Source: Candidatus Fermentibacterota bacterium (GTDB lineage Bacteria; JAFGKV01). Taken from it: a stretch of DNA of 12,229 nt. Where the stretch lies: positions 1 to 12,229 of the forward strand of contig JAUXFG010000119.1 in assembly GCA_030620115.1 (NCBI GenBank), read 5' to 3'. The notes beneath the pieces were generated by a model, which saw only the letters and a program-made list of their open reading frames with translations, ran no database searches and was not told the DNA's origin. Positions 4,464 to 11,817 of the stretch are shown here, piece by piece. Position 1 is the stretch's first letter. Every line of letters begins with the position of its first letter. The translations under genes and the position numbers were made by a program.

Positions 4464-6779
4464 CTATATGCTTCTGAGGGCGCTCCACACACGATCAGAA
4501 GTGAATGGTGCATGCCGAAGCCGTATGCCCACCGCGTCGAACACCGCATTCGATATGGCAGGCAGTGGCCCATTGATGGATATCTCACTTATGCTCTTAG
4601 CTCCATAGGGACCGCTTGGCTCATAGGTCGGGACCAGAATCGTCGTGATATTCGGGAAATCCCGGGTGGTGGGAATCCTATATGCGATAAAATTCGGATT
4701 GCGCATCTTTCCGTTCGAATCCATAAGATATTCCTCGAATAGCGCATATCCGATGCCATTGATCACTGCACCTTCAGTCTGGCCCTCCGCAAGGACTGGA
4801 TTGATGGCCACACCACAATCCACCGCAGCAACATACTCGATAATGGCGATTCTCCCTGTGAGTCTGTCGACCTCCACTTCGACAAAATGAGCGGAAAACG
4901 GTGGAGGAGACTGCTCTGAATAGGCGGATGCTGTTCCCATGAGTTGCTCTTGTTCTTCCTGATAGAGCGTCCGCAGCGCCACGTCGCCAAGAGAGGTTTC
5001 GCTCCGCGGGCTCTTCACATTGCCGTCTTCGAGGACAAGTGTCGCGGGATCTTCGCCTATCATTTTCCCTGCAACCCGCCTTACTCCTCTGCCAAGATCC
5101 TCGGCGGCTCTTCTTACCGCTTCGCCCGATAGATACGTAGTAGAAGATGCATAGGCGCCAGTGTCGAACGGGGTGAGATCGGTGTCAGAGGAGTAGACAA
5201 TGACTTTATCGATTGGAATCCCGAGCACTTCCGCGGCGATCTGAGCCAAAACCGTATCGCTCCCTGTGCCAAGATCGGTGGCTCCCACAAGGAGGTTCAC
5301 CGAGCCGTCATCGTTGAGTTTGATGGATGCGGCAGCCATGTCGATTCTGGGAATGGAGGATCCCTGCATGAGCGCGGCCATACCAACACCCCTGGCGAAC
5401 CTTCCTTTCTGATTCTTGCCGTGCTTCTGCGCCCACCCTATGGCACAGGCTCCCTGTTCCAGGCACGCCTCCAGTCCGCACGACTGTATCGTCATGGGTA
5501 CGCCTTCGGTGCCCTCGCCCAGCGCCTGAAACACCGGAGAGCTCTCTCCTTGCCGAATGTGATTACGCTTCCAGAAGTCCAGCACATCCATGCCAAGGGC
5601 TCGCGCCATCTCATCCATCTGGACATTGAGCGCAAATGAACCTTGCGTGGCACCGTAACCGCGATACGCGCCTGCAACCGGAAGATTGGTATAGGCGGTC
5701 TTCGCCGAAAACCGAACCGCCTCGGTACGATTGACCAGCGGAAGCACTTTACTCCCGGTATTGGTCGCCACGGTAAGGCCATGACTTCCATAGCCTCCAG
5801 TGTCCAGCACAGTACTGAGATCCAGCATGGTCACGCGCCCCTCTTGATTCACTGTCGAACGGAGCCTCAGACGCTGCCCATGTCGTGTCCGCGAAGTGAG
5901 AAAAACCTCCTCACGAGTCATCCGCAACCTCACCGGCTTGCCCGTTCTCAGACAGAGGAGCCCCGCAATCTGTTCGAGGATGACTTCCTGTTTTCCACCG
6001 AATGCGCCACCGAGCCTTGGTTTGATGACTCTGATCCTACCGGCTGGAATGCCGAGAACCTGGGCCACGATTCTTCTGGCATGAAAAGGGACCTGCGTTG
6101 CGCTGCGGATGATGAGGCGCGCATCCGCATCGAGGTAGGCGATGGCGATATGTGGTTCTATGGCACAGTGCGAGGCTCGATGAACGCCATACTCGCCGTT
6201 GAATCTCAGCTCGCTGCGCTCCCAGAGCTCATCCACGGGTCCGACGGAGAACGATACTTCGGCAGCCAGATTTCTCTTCGGTTCGTATGTCACAGGGATG
6301 ACTGCCCTGGCCTCAGCTTCATCATGAATGACGGGCGCGCCCGGAGCCAAAGCGCGCTCAACATCAAAGACCGCCTCTAAGGGCTCATATTCAACCCTGA
6401 TACGGCGAAGCGCCTCCTCGGCGATATCTTCCGTGACCGCGGCAACCGCCGCCACCTTGTCACCCACGTGCCGAACCTTCCAGTCAAACATCACGGAATC
6501 ATAGGGAGAAGGCTCGGGGAATCCCTGACCCGCCGTGGTATGGAACACCCGCGGGCTGTTCTCCGGTGTCAGGATATATGCAACACCTGGGAGGGAAAGG
6601 GCATCATTGGCATCAATCGCCTTGATCCGCGCATGGGCCAGAGAGCTCGTCAGGAGCCGCGCATGCAGCATGTCAGGGAGCGTGAAATCATCGGTGAAGC
6701 TGGCCCGGCCCATGGCAAGCCCAAGCGCGTCGATCTTGAGGACGCTATGCCCGACCACCTTCGTATCGTGTGTCTTCAT
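4464..6779 (-). CDS. Molybdopterin-binding large subunit, xanthine dehydrogenase family
   Basis: The protein is 771 aa, normal for a stand-alone molybdopterin subunit of the xanthine oxidase/CO dehydrogenase family. The a/b hammerhead domain covers about 15-135 (GRASFTDDF, LPDMLHARLLTS). The molybdopterin domains follow with GGAFGGKQ (257-264), the AYRGYGATQ loop (371-379) and YGAKSISEI near the end, whose Glu (about 732) matches the catalytic base of the family. The loop is of the xanthine-dehydrogenase kind; the AYxCSFR loop of form I CO dehydrogenase is absent. GGKQ has Gln where mammalian xanthine oxidase has the substrate-contacting Glu, so purine need not be the substrate. The start overlaps the stop of the [2Fe-2S] gene by 4 bases (ATGA), with GGAAGGAG upstream. 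It is cytoplasmic and acts in complex with the two genes upstream. The substrate is unknown. Confidence 0.93.
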   Translation of the reverse strand: MKTHDTKVVGHSVLKIDALGLAMGRASFTDDFTLPDMLHARLLTSSLAHARIKAIDANDALSLPGVAYILTPENSPRVFHTTAGQGFPEPSPYDSVMFDWKVRHVGDKVAAVAAVTEDIAEEALRRIRVEYEPLEAVFDVERALAPGAPVIHDEAEARAVIPVTYEPKRNLAAEVSFSVGPVDELWERSELRFNGEYGVHRASHCAIEPHIAIAYLDADARLIIRSATQVPFHARRIVAQVLGIPAGRIRVIKPRLGGAFGGKQEVILEQIAGLLCLRTGKPVRLRMTREEVFLTSRTRHGQRLRLRSTVNQEGRVTMLDLSTVLDTGGYGSHGLTVATNTGSKVLPLVNRTEAVRFSAKTAYTNLPVAGAYRGYGATQGSFALNVQMDEMARALGMDVLDFWKRNHIRQGESSPVFQALGEGTEGVPMTIQSCGLEACLEQGACAIGWAQKHGKNQKGRFARGVGMAALMQGSSIPRIDMAAASIKLNDDGSVNLLVGATDLGTGSDTVLAQIAAEVLGIPIDKVIVYSSDTDLTPFDTGAYASSTTYLSGEAVRRAAEDLGRGVRRVAGKMIGEDPATLVLEDGNVKSPRSETSLGDVALRTLYQEEQEQLMGTASAYSEQSPPPFSAHFVEVEVDRLTGRIAIIEYVAAVDCGVAINPVLAEGQTEGAVINGIGYALFEEYLMDSNGKMRNPNFIAYRIPTTRDFPNITTILVPTYEPSGPYGAKSISEISINGPLPAISNAVFDAVGIRLRHAPFTSDRVWSALRSI

Positions 6780-7249
6780 GACTCCTTCCTCTCACGCATC
6801 CGGGCAGCCGCTGACAGGATCGCATCCACAACCTTCACATAGCCTGTGCATCTGCACAGATTCCCATCCAGAGCGCGCAAGACATCCTCCCGCGTGGGAT
6901 TCGGATTCCGCGCGAGCAAGGCCAGCGACGAGAGTATCATCCCCGGCGTGCAATAACCACACTGCACCGCTCCGGCTTTTGAGAACTCCTCCTGGAGGAT
7001 GTGGGGCTGCAGGGGTGATCCCACCCCCTCTATGGTGATCACTTCTTTGCCCTCCACCCGGGGCGCCAAGACAAGGCAGGAGTTCACAGGTTCGCCATCC
7101 AAAAGCACCACGCATGCCCCACACTCACCGGTCCCACAGCCATATTTCGTGCCCATATAGCCTCGGGCACGAAGCACATCCACCAGCCGCTCTCCCGGCC
7201 CAACATCCAGCTCCGTGGGCGCATTGTTCAACGTAAAACATACGTTCAT
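6776..7249 (-). CDS. [2Fe-2S] small subunit of a molybdenum hydroxylase
   Basis: The protein is 157 aa, the usual size. The N-terminal plant-type ferredoxin domain holds the first cluster at Cys38, Cys43, Cys46 and Cys58 (CGTGECGAC...C). The C-terminal four-helix domain holds the second at Cys97/Cys100 (QCGYCTPGM) and Cys132/Cys134 (NLCRCTGY). All eight ligands are present, so it should be competent to pass electrons from the molybdenum centre to FAD. It starts at 7249 with GGAGG seven bases upstream. Its ATG overlaps the TGA of the FAD-subunit gene and its own TGA overlaps the ATG of the large subunit, so the three are translationally coupled in the M-S-L order of cox operons. Confidence 0.96.
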   Translation of the reverse strand: MNVCFTLNNAPTELDVGPGERLVDVLRARGYMGTKYGCGTGECGACVVLLDGEPVNSCLVLAPRVEGKEVITIEGVGSPLQPHILQEEFSKAGAVQCGYCTPGMILSSLALLARNPNPTREDVLRALDGNLCRCTGYVKVVDAILSAAARMRERKES

Positions 7250-8103
7250 CTTTGGCCCTCCTCCAAGAGATCCTCCCAGCAGTCGGCAATAAGCTGTGTC
7301 ACCAAATTGAGTCTATATTCTTTCTCGGCACGGGGATCGGGGCGAGGGGTAACGGTCTTGGAGACAAGATCCAGAAGAGAGGACCGGTCGACTTCTCCTT
7401 GGCGCTCGCTAAGAAAGAACTCCTCTACGTCTGCGAGCCTCTTGGGGCGTGCGACCAAACCACCCACTGCAACCCTGATCTCAGCATCATATCCAGGAGA
7501 ATGGCGTCGTGATACTGCAGCGGAAGCCATGGCAAGATCCGTCGTATTCCGCCCGAATTTCATGAACGAGCCAGAGATCTCACCCGTCCTCTGCACCTGT
7601 ACTTCCGTGACGAGGCCAGATCGGGAAAGAACCTTCGCGGGGCCTTCCAACAGGAACCGTTCGAGCTCGATTTTCTGATCACCATCGATCACCAACGTCG
7701 TGTGCAAGGCAAGGAGGGCAACAGGGAGGTCCGACCAGGGCCCTACACCGGCCAGAACGCCACCAATGGTCATGAGATTGCGAAGCGGCGTGGTGGCGGT
7801 TCGAGAGATCGCCTCCATAATCAAACGCGCCGCGCCATCATCGTGCGGTTCCAACTGTCTCGCCGCACTCCCCAGCGAGAGGCCGGCTCCCAACTGGATG
7901 AGTTCCTCCCCGGCTATGAAGTAGTCAAGATTCAGCTTCTCCGTGGCAATCACATCGGTGATCTGTTTTCTTGGTATCATCCCCAAGGATACACCGCCAC
8001 CCAGAATCATGGTTGTTCGCTTCCCCTGGCGGAGAAGCTTTTTCGCTCCCTCTATTGTGCGAGGCCTATGGTAGTATTCAAGTCTCGGCAGCAGCTTGGC
8101 CAC
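7246..8103 (-). CDS. FAD-binding medium subunit of a molybdenum hydroxylase
   Basis: The protein is 285 aa from GTG 8103, chosen because AAAGGAGG stands five bases upstream; the frame is open further up (to 8181) but without a good site. The FAD-binding PCMH-type fold shows LGGGVSL (34-40), usually [AG]GGT[DS]L, and RNLMTIGG (108-115) followed by SDLPVALLAL. This corresponds to the TIGGN...SD..P.LLAL signature, with Val in place of the usual Asn after TIGG. The C-terminal domain (FMKFGRNTTDLAMASAAVS ... VAVGGL) is the CO dehydrogenase flavoprotein C-terminal fold. It should hand electrons from the iron-sulfur subunit to NAD or another acceptor. It is the first gene of the operon. The loss of the TIGGN Asn may weaken or alter flavin binding; that is inference. 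Confidence 0.93.
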   Translation of the reverse strand: MAKLLPRLEYYHRPRTIEGAKKLLRQGKRTTMILGGGVSLGMIPRKQITDVIATEKLNLDYFIAGEELIQLGAGLSLGSAARQLEPHDDGAARLIMEAISRTATTPLRNLMTIGGVLAGVGPWSDLPVALLALHTTLVIDGDQKIELERFLLEGPAKVLSRSGLVTEVQVQRTGEISGSFMKFGRNTTDLAMASAAVSRRHSPGYDAEIRVAVGGLVARPKRLADVEEFFLSERQGEVDRSSLLDLVSKTVTPRPDPRAEKEYRLNLVTQLIADCWEDLLEEGQR

Positions 8104-8108
8104 GACGC

Positions 8109-8113
8109 CCTCC
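8109..8113 (-). promoter_or_regulatory. RBS supporting a GTG start for the FAD subunit
   Basis: GGAGG (within AAAGGAGGG) five bases before GTG 8103 on the minus strand. It places the start 26 codons inside the longest open frame. Confidence 0.6.
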
Positions 8114-8127
8114 TTTCTGCTGCGCAC

Positions 8128-8156
8128 AAGATAGAGACCAACGCACCGCAGTCCAA
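8128..8156 (-). promoter_or_regulatory. Candidate promoter of the molybdenum hydroxylase operon
   Basis: On the minus strand TTGGAC (complement of 8151-8156, 3/6 match) is followed after 17 bases by TATCTT (complement of 8128-8133, 4/6 match). The predicted start is about 20 bases upstream of GTG 8103. Weak boxes, but correct spacing in a divergent gap of 220 bases that must hold a promoter for this operon. Confidence 0.25.
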
Positions 8157-8216
8157 CTGATGTGAATGTCTCACGAGCCATAACCTACTTCAAATGCACG
8201 GATCGAGTCGCTGCGG

Positions 8217-8241
8217 GGCGGATCCGCCAACTGGCCGATCA
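8217..8241. repeat. Palindrome and second copy of the intergenic repeat
   Basis: GGCGGATCCGCC (8217-8228) is a perfect 12-bp palindrome. Bases 8222-8241 match 4316-4335 at 18 of 20 positions. It sits between the two divergent promoters, just upstream of the TTGACA at 8247, so it may be either a dispersed element or a regulatory site. Confidence 0.5.
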
Positions 8242-8246
8242 CCAGC

Positions 8247-8276
8247 TTGACAACCCGAGGAGCATGGTGGTACTAG
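8247..8276 (+). promoter_or_regulatory. Promoter for the uridylyltransferase gene
   Basis: A perfect TTGACA (8247-8252) is followed 18 bases later by TACTAG (8271-8276, 3/6 match). The predicted start near 8283 leaves a leader of about 40 bases to ATG 8324. This fits the RBS-supported start better than an upstream GTG at 8162. Confidence 0.4.
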
Positions 8277-8313
8277 CCCTGGCTTCCCTGCGGTGTGATT
8301 TCATCAAGGAAAC

Positions 8314-8319
8314 AGGAGG
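8314..8319 (+). promoter_or_regulatory. RBS deciding the uridylyltransferase start
   Basis: AGGAGG four bases before ATG 8324. It supports this start over the longest open frame, which begins at GTG 8162 before the predicted promoter. Confidence 0.6.
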
Positions 8320-8323
8320 GTCC

Positions 8324-9466
8324 ATGGCTATGCTTGCTCTTTCCAAGCAGGAACTGAGTCTGCTCCGGAAATTCAACTTCTCGCAATCACTCCAAGAAGA
8401 ACTCCGAGAGCGCTACTTGAGGGGAGAGCTCTCCAAGGAAGCCAACCGTCTCTCCCATGGGGTGACGCTGCCGCCAGAGGATTCGGTGCTCAGTCTCCCC
8501 GCACCCGAAACCATGGCCATGGCGAAGGCTATGGAGGCCGGGGCCGGCGCCGTGCATGAGGGAAAGGTGGGTCTTCTCATCCTCAACGGTGGTATGGCCA
8601 CACGATTTGGCGGCGTGGTGAAAGGGGCGGTGCCCGTGGTGGGCGATCTGAGCTTCCTTGGGCTCAAGCTGACGGCAGCTCGCCTTCTTTCCAAACGATT
8701 GGGCGGCGAGATCTCCATCTTTCTCATGAACAGCCTGGCGACTCATGAGAAGACGGTCGCCCACCTGAAGGAGAACAACTATTTCGGTTACCCGCCTGAT
8801 CTGGTCACCTGTTTCCTCCAGAATACGCTCTTGCGCCTCACGCCCGATGGCAACCTATTCCGTCACGACGACGGCGCACTCTCCCCCTTTGGGCCAGGGC
8901 ACGGAGATGTTGCCGAGGCGTTGCGGCGGGGGCCGCTGTCAGATCTATGCGGGCGCGGCATCTCCACTCTTCATATGTCCAATGTTGACAATGTTCTTGC
9001 CACGCCCGACCCTCTCATTCTCGGACTCCATCTCTTGAATTCGTCAAAGATGACCATAGAGGTAGTGCAAAATCGTGGAAATGACGTGGGCGGGGCGCCT
9101 GCCATTGTTGAAGGCAAACTCCAGATCGTTGAAGCGTTTCGGTTCCCTGAAGGCTTTCCCGTCGATAGACTGGGTTACTTCAACACAAACACCTTCTGTT
9201 TCTCGCCGTCCTCGCTGGATAGATCATTCCCCCTGAATTGGTTCATGGTGGCGAAACAGGTAGAGGGGCGGAAAGCCATACAGTTCGAGCGACTGGCCGG
9301 CCAACTTTCGGCCTTTCTCTCATGCACCATTGTGGCGGTTGAGAGGGACGGATCCGGCAGCCGATTCTCGCCCATCAAGGATAGGCCGACTCTTGACCGG
9401 GAACGCGAACGCATCGTCCGAACACTGATAGCAAGGGAGTTCCTCCCTGTGACTGTCCAGGATTAG
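8324..9466 (+). CDS. UTP-glucose-1-phosphate uridylyltransferase-like (UDPGP family)
   Basis: The protein is 380 aa. The nucleotide-binding loop LNGGMATRFGGVVKG (87-101) matches the LxGGxGTR...K signature of sugar-nucleotide pyrophosphorylases in the 'GGMATRFGG' variant that I recall from deltaproteobacterial UDPGP enzymes. Further support: HMSNVDNVLA (Asp of NVDN, 220-223, binds metal), DVGGAPA, YFNTNTF (285-291), ERLAGQL and RFSPIK (347-352). The expected reaction is UTP plus glucose-1-phosphate giving UDP-glucose and pyrophosphate, in the cytoplasm, feeding glycan synthesis. UDP-N-acetylhexosamine as product cannot be excluded from motifs alone. The start is set by AGGAGG and the predicted promoter. 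It lies 15 bases before the membrane sulfatase-like gene and is probably co-transcribed with it. Confidence 0.88.
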   Translation: MAMLALSKQELSLLRKFNFSQSLQEELRERYLRGELSKEANRLSHGVTLPPEDSVLSLPAPETMAMAKAMEAGAGAVHEGKVGLLILNGGMATRFGGVVKGAVPVVGDLSFLGLKLTAARLLSKRLGGEISIFLMNSLATHEKTVAHLKENNYFGYPPDLVTCFLQNTLLRLTPDGNLFRHDDGALSPFGPGHGDVAEALRRGPLSDLCGRGISTLHMSNVDNVLATPDPLILGLHLLNSSKMTIEVVQNRGNDVGGAPAIVEGKLQIVEAFRFPEGFPVDRLGYFNTNTFCFSPSSLDRSFPLNWFMVAKQVEGRKAIQFERLAGQLSAFLSCTIVAVERDGSGSRFSPIKDRPTLDRERERIVRTLIAREFLPVTVQD

Positions 9467-9481
9467 CAGGCAGGCAACGTT

Positions 9482-10804
9482 ATGGAGAAGAGAACCGCCT
9501 TTGCCATGGGCTGGCTCCTGGGAGCATGCGTCGCGCTCTTCGAATCCATACCATTCCTGGCGCAGATGGCACATAGCCCATCGTTGGTTGGTGCGACATT
9601 CCTCGTACTCGGCTGCTATCCGCTTCTCGGCGGGGTGCTTGGGCTGGTTCTGGGCGCCATCCCCCCTTTCCGGACCCAAACACGGCTCCATGCGCTTCTG
9701 TTGTTGGTGATTGTGTTTCCGTGGCTATTGGGCAAGATCTTTCCTCTGCTCACACCTGCCTTGCTGCTGAGACCGGCCAACGCCACCAAGGTAGGAGCAG
9801 TACTGATCCTGACCATCCTGCTCATCCGAGAATCCACTCGATGGCTGAGACAGTGGCTGCGGTTTGCCCCGAGACGAACCTGGATCCTGCTGCTGCCAGC
9901 TATCTTGGGTATTCTGGGCTTCTTCCTTGTCCTTCCCTCCCGCACAGCGATATTTCCACAATCCGCATCCCCTCCACAGAGCTCAATGCCAAACGTGCTG
10001 CTCATCTCCATTGACACCTTGCGAGGAGATGAACTCGGCCCATATGGCGGAGTCAAAGGAAACTCGCCGTGCATAGATTCCCTCGCCGCTTCAGGAGCTA
10101 TTTTCACGAACTGCACGAGCTGTGCGCCATGGACCCTGGCCAGCGTCTCCTCATTCATGTCTGGCCTCTATCCATCCACCACAGGCGTCTTCACCGGCGA
10201 GAACAGACTCTCGGAGGATGTGTATACCATCTCGGAGCTCTTCCAGGATCACGGCTATCACACCCGAGCCATTATCGCCAATATTTGGCTGAGATCACAG
10301 TTCGGCCTTGATCAGGGCTTCGATGTCTACGATCACCGCTGGCAGGAAGCGAAGAAAGACCCCCGTCTTGTTTTCTTCGGGTATCGTTTGCTCCACCGAT
10401 GGGTTCGCCCAAGAGAAAAAGTCCGTCCGGAATCAGCCGTAGACATCGCAAACCGGGCTGTGGACTTCCTCTCCCATTCGCCGGCAAGGCCATTCTTCCT
10501 ATGGCTGCACTTCAATGATCTCCACGACCCCTATGAGCCACCCAGGGAGTATGCTCCCCCACGTCCACGCCAACCCGCCGCGTTCCCAACCTCCTCCGGA
10601 AGAATCATCAACCTCCGGCTGGGCCGACGTGTGCCCGCATCGCAGCAAGAGAGAATCCGTGCATTGTATAGAGCGAGCTGCGATACGTGGATGCCGAGAT
10701 TTCACGTGTACTGCGAGCACTCCGTTCCGCTGGATTGGCCCATACCACCGTTGTCGCCCTCACATCCGATCACGGTGAGGAGTTCTGGGAGCATGGAAGC
10801 GTAG
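9482..10804 (+). CDS. Membrane sulfatase-like protein, N-terminal part (frameshifted)
   Basis: The first 153 residues hold about five hydrophobic segments (about 8-27, 36-60, 70-96, 104-115, 134-151). The catalytic domain of the sulfatase/alkaline phosphatase superfamily then begins with PNVLLISIDTLRGDELGPYG (Asp178 as metal ligand). The nucleophile region is SCAPWTLASVSSFMSGLYP: Cys214 occupies the formylglycine position but the site reads C-x-P-x-T, not C-x-P-x-R. FNDLHDPYEPP (from 344) is also typical. The true frame ends at about residue 398 (10673); the remaining 42 residues to 10804 are out-of-frame sequence. Restoring one base near 10673-10675 joins it to the downstream part to give 611 aa. 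Only a weak RBS precedes ATG 9482. Hydrolase versus phosphotransferase (as in membrane alkaline-phosphatase-type transferases) is undecided. Confidence 0.8.
   Translation: MEKRTAFAMGWLLGACVALFESIPFLAQMAHSPSLVGATFLVLGCYPLLGGVLGLVLGAIPPFRTQTRLHALLLLVIVFPWLLGKIFPLLTPALLLRPANATKVGAVLILTILLIRESTRWLRQWLRFAPRRTWILLLPAILGILGFFLVLPSRTAIFPQSASPPQSSMPNVLLISIDTLRGDELGPYGGVKGNSPCIDSLAASGAIFTNCTSCAPWTLASVSSFMSGLYPSTTGVFTGENRLSEDVYTISELFQDHGYHTRAIIANIWLRSQFGLDQGFDVYDHRWQEAKKDPRLVFFGYRLLHRWVRPREKVRPESAVDIANRAVDFLSHSPARPFFLWLHFNDLHDPYEPPREYAPPRPRQPAAFPTSSGRIINLRLGRRVPASQQERIRALYRASCDTWMPRFHVYCEHSVPLDWPIPPLSPSHPITVRSSGSMEA
10673..10675 (+). other. Frameshift point in the sulfatase-like gene
   Basis: Upstream the frame reads ...RIRALYRA, with Ala at 10673; downstream the adjacent frame reads ELRYVDAEISRVLRALR from GAG 10675. 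Reading GCN-GAG with one extra base gives the continuous, family-like ...LYRAELRYVDAEISR. Positions 9482-11316 (1835 bases) become a multiple of three with one added base. A single-base deletion or a base-call error is the simplest reading. Confidence 0.8.
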
Positions 10805-11316
10805 GCCACGGCCATACCTTGTACCACGAATTGACGAATGTTCCGCTGATTTTCTCCTGGCCGGGGAAGCTGCCGGAAGGCGAGATACGCCATGAACACA
10901 TAAGCCTTGTGGATCTTGCCCCTAGTGTCGCGGACCTGATCGGTCTCCAACTCCCCTCAGATCTCCCAGGACGTTCCGTGCTTGCCAATGGGGATCACGA
11001 AGAGCTCCCGCAATTCGGCGAAGCATTGGAATTCTTTGGGGAGCTGAAGTCGATCTCTTATGGAGGGTGGAAGTTGATTCAGGATCCCGAATCAGGGGAT
11101 GCCCGATTGTACAATCTCACCCAGGATCCCCATGAGAAGAAAAACAGCGCTTGGCATGAACAGAAGCGAGTCGAGCAATTGCAGGAGATGCTCGCCGCTC
11201 ATCTGCTCCAATGCAGAGCGCTGGGCGATAGCCTGCAGGTACATCGGGAGGCCACTCGCATGCATCTGACGCCTGCCTTGCGCGAGATGCTGCGGGCACA
11301 GGGATACATCGAATAG
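10687..11316 (+). CDS. Membrane sulfatase-like protein, C-terminal part (frameshifted)
   Basis: This continues the gene at 9482 in the next frame; the homologous frame is open from about 10675, and GTG 10687 is merely the first possible start codon. It carries the second half of the active site: VVALTSDHGEEFWEHG (Asp and His of SDHGEE bind metal), then VGHGHTLYHELTNVPL and the usual IFSWPG strand. These are followed by the C-terminal subdomain with ARLYNLTQDPHEKKNSA and a family-like end, ALREMLRAQGYIE. Alone it has no nucleophile and could not be active. No RBS stands before 10687, so independent translation is unlikely. Its 3' end is only 21 bases from the convergent gene ending at 11338. 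Confidence 0.75.
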   Translation: MDAEISRVLRALRSAGLAHTTVVALTSDHGEEFWEHGSVGHGHTLYHELTNVPLIFSWPGKLPEGEIRHEHISLVDLAPSVADLIGLQLPSDLPGRSVLANGDHEELPQFGEALEFFGELKSISYGGWKLIQDPESGDARLYNLTQDPHEKKNSAWHEQKRVEQLQEMLAAHLLQCRALGDSLQVHREATRMHLTPALREMLRAQGYIE

Positions 11317-11337
11317 GCGATCCCTGCCCCGGCAAAG

Positions 11338-11817
11338 TCAGGCGACGGGAGAGCTCTTGACACAGGGACTATCCAGCTGTCGTCCACATGACGAGCAGAA
11401 TTCCCATCCAGGCTGGACCGCCTCGCCACACGAGGGGCAGTACCTGATCAGCTCTCCGAGTTCGGTGCCACACCCGGGACAACTCGTATACTCTCTCTTG
11501 ACTTCAGAACCACATGCAGGGCAATGAAGCCGGCGGCTACCGTCGGATTGTACGATGAGGTAGATGACAAGGCCAATCACCCAGGTGAACAGTACCAGCA
11601 ATGCCCACGCCAGCGGTTTCGAGACCCCCCTCTCTTGGGCGTTCCAGAATACCCAAATAGCAGGACCTATGAAGACCGCAATGAAGAACAGCGGTGGCAG
11701 AACATCATGGAGCAAAAATGCTATCAGTTTCAGAGCGACGATGGCAATGACGAGCCAGAGGACAACCATGGTCGCTTTCTTGAAGGTTGAATCATTTTCC
11801 TTGAAGATCGGACTCAT
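11338..11817 (-). CDS. Membrane protein with C-terminal double zinc ribbon
   Basis: The protein is 159 aa. Three membrane segments (about 17-37, 41-59, 68-89) include GPAIWVFWNAQERG...WALLVLFTWVIGLVIYLIV, similar to the short two-to-three-helix units found at the N-termini of phospholipase-D-like envelope proteins. Two zinc ribbons follow: CPAC...CPGC (Cys99/102/113/116) and CPSC...CSSC (Cys127/130/141/144). The soluble zinc part is probably cytoplasmic. The ATG overlaps the stop of the upstream anti-sigma-like gene by 4 bases (ATGA) with AAGGAG about 9 bases upstream, so translation is coupled. A role alongside the anti-sigma-like protein is inferred from that coupling; the molecular function is unknown. 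Confidence 0.85.
   Translation of the reverse strand: MSPIFKENDSTFKKATMVVLWLVIAIVALKLIAFLLHDVLPPLFFIAVFIGPAIWVFWNAQERGVSKPLAWALLVLFTWVIGLVIYLIVQSDGSRRLHCPACGSEVKREYTSCPGCGTELGELIRYCPSCGEAVQPGWEFCSSCGRQLDSPCVKSSPVA

Noticed and set aside
5643-6380. 245-codon plus-strand open frame antisense to the molybdopterin subunit
   Set aside because: The minus-strand gene has complete catalytic motifs across this stretch; the antisense frame is a by-product of its codon use.
4464-6779. Identification as form I aerobic CO dehydrogenase (CoxL)
   Set aside because: The active-site loop reads AYRGYGATQ and not AYxCSFR, so a cox symbol would be misleading.
8162-8323. Extended uridylyltransferase start at GTG 8162
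   Set aside because: It has no RBS, begins upstream of the predicted TTGACA promoter and adds 54 residues with no family resemblance; ATG 8324 has AGGAGG.
10660-10700. Programmed ribosomal frameshift in the sulfatase-like gene
   Set aside because: No slippery X-XXY-YYZ heptamer, internal Shine-Dalgarno or clear downstream stem is visible around TATAGAGCGAGCTGC.
11317-11337. Shared terminator between the convergent genes
   Set aside because: Only a 4-bp TGCC/GGCA stem is present and neither strand has a T-run.
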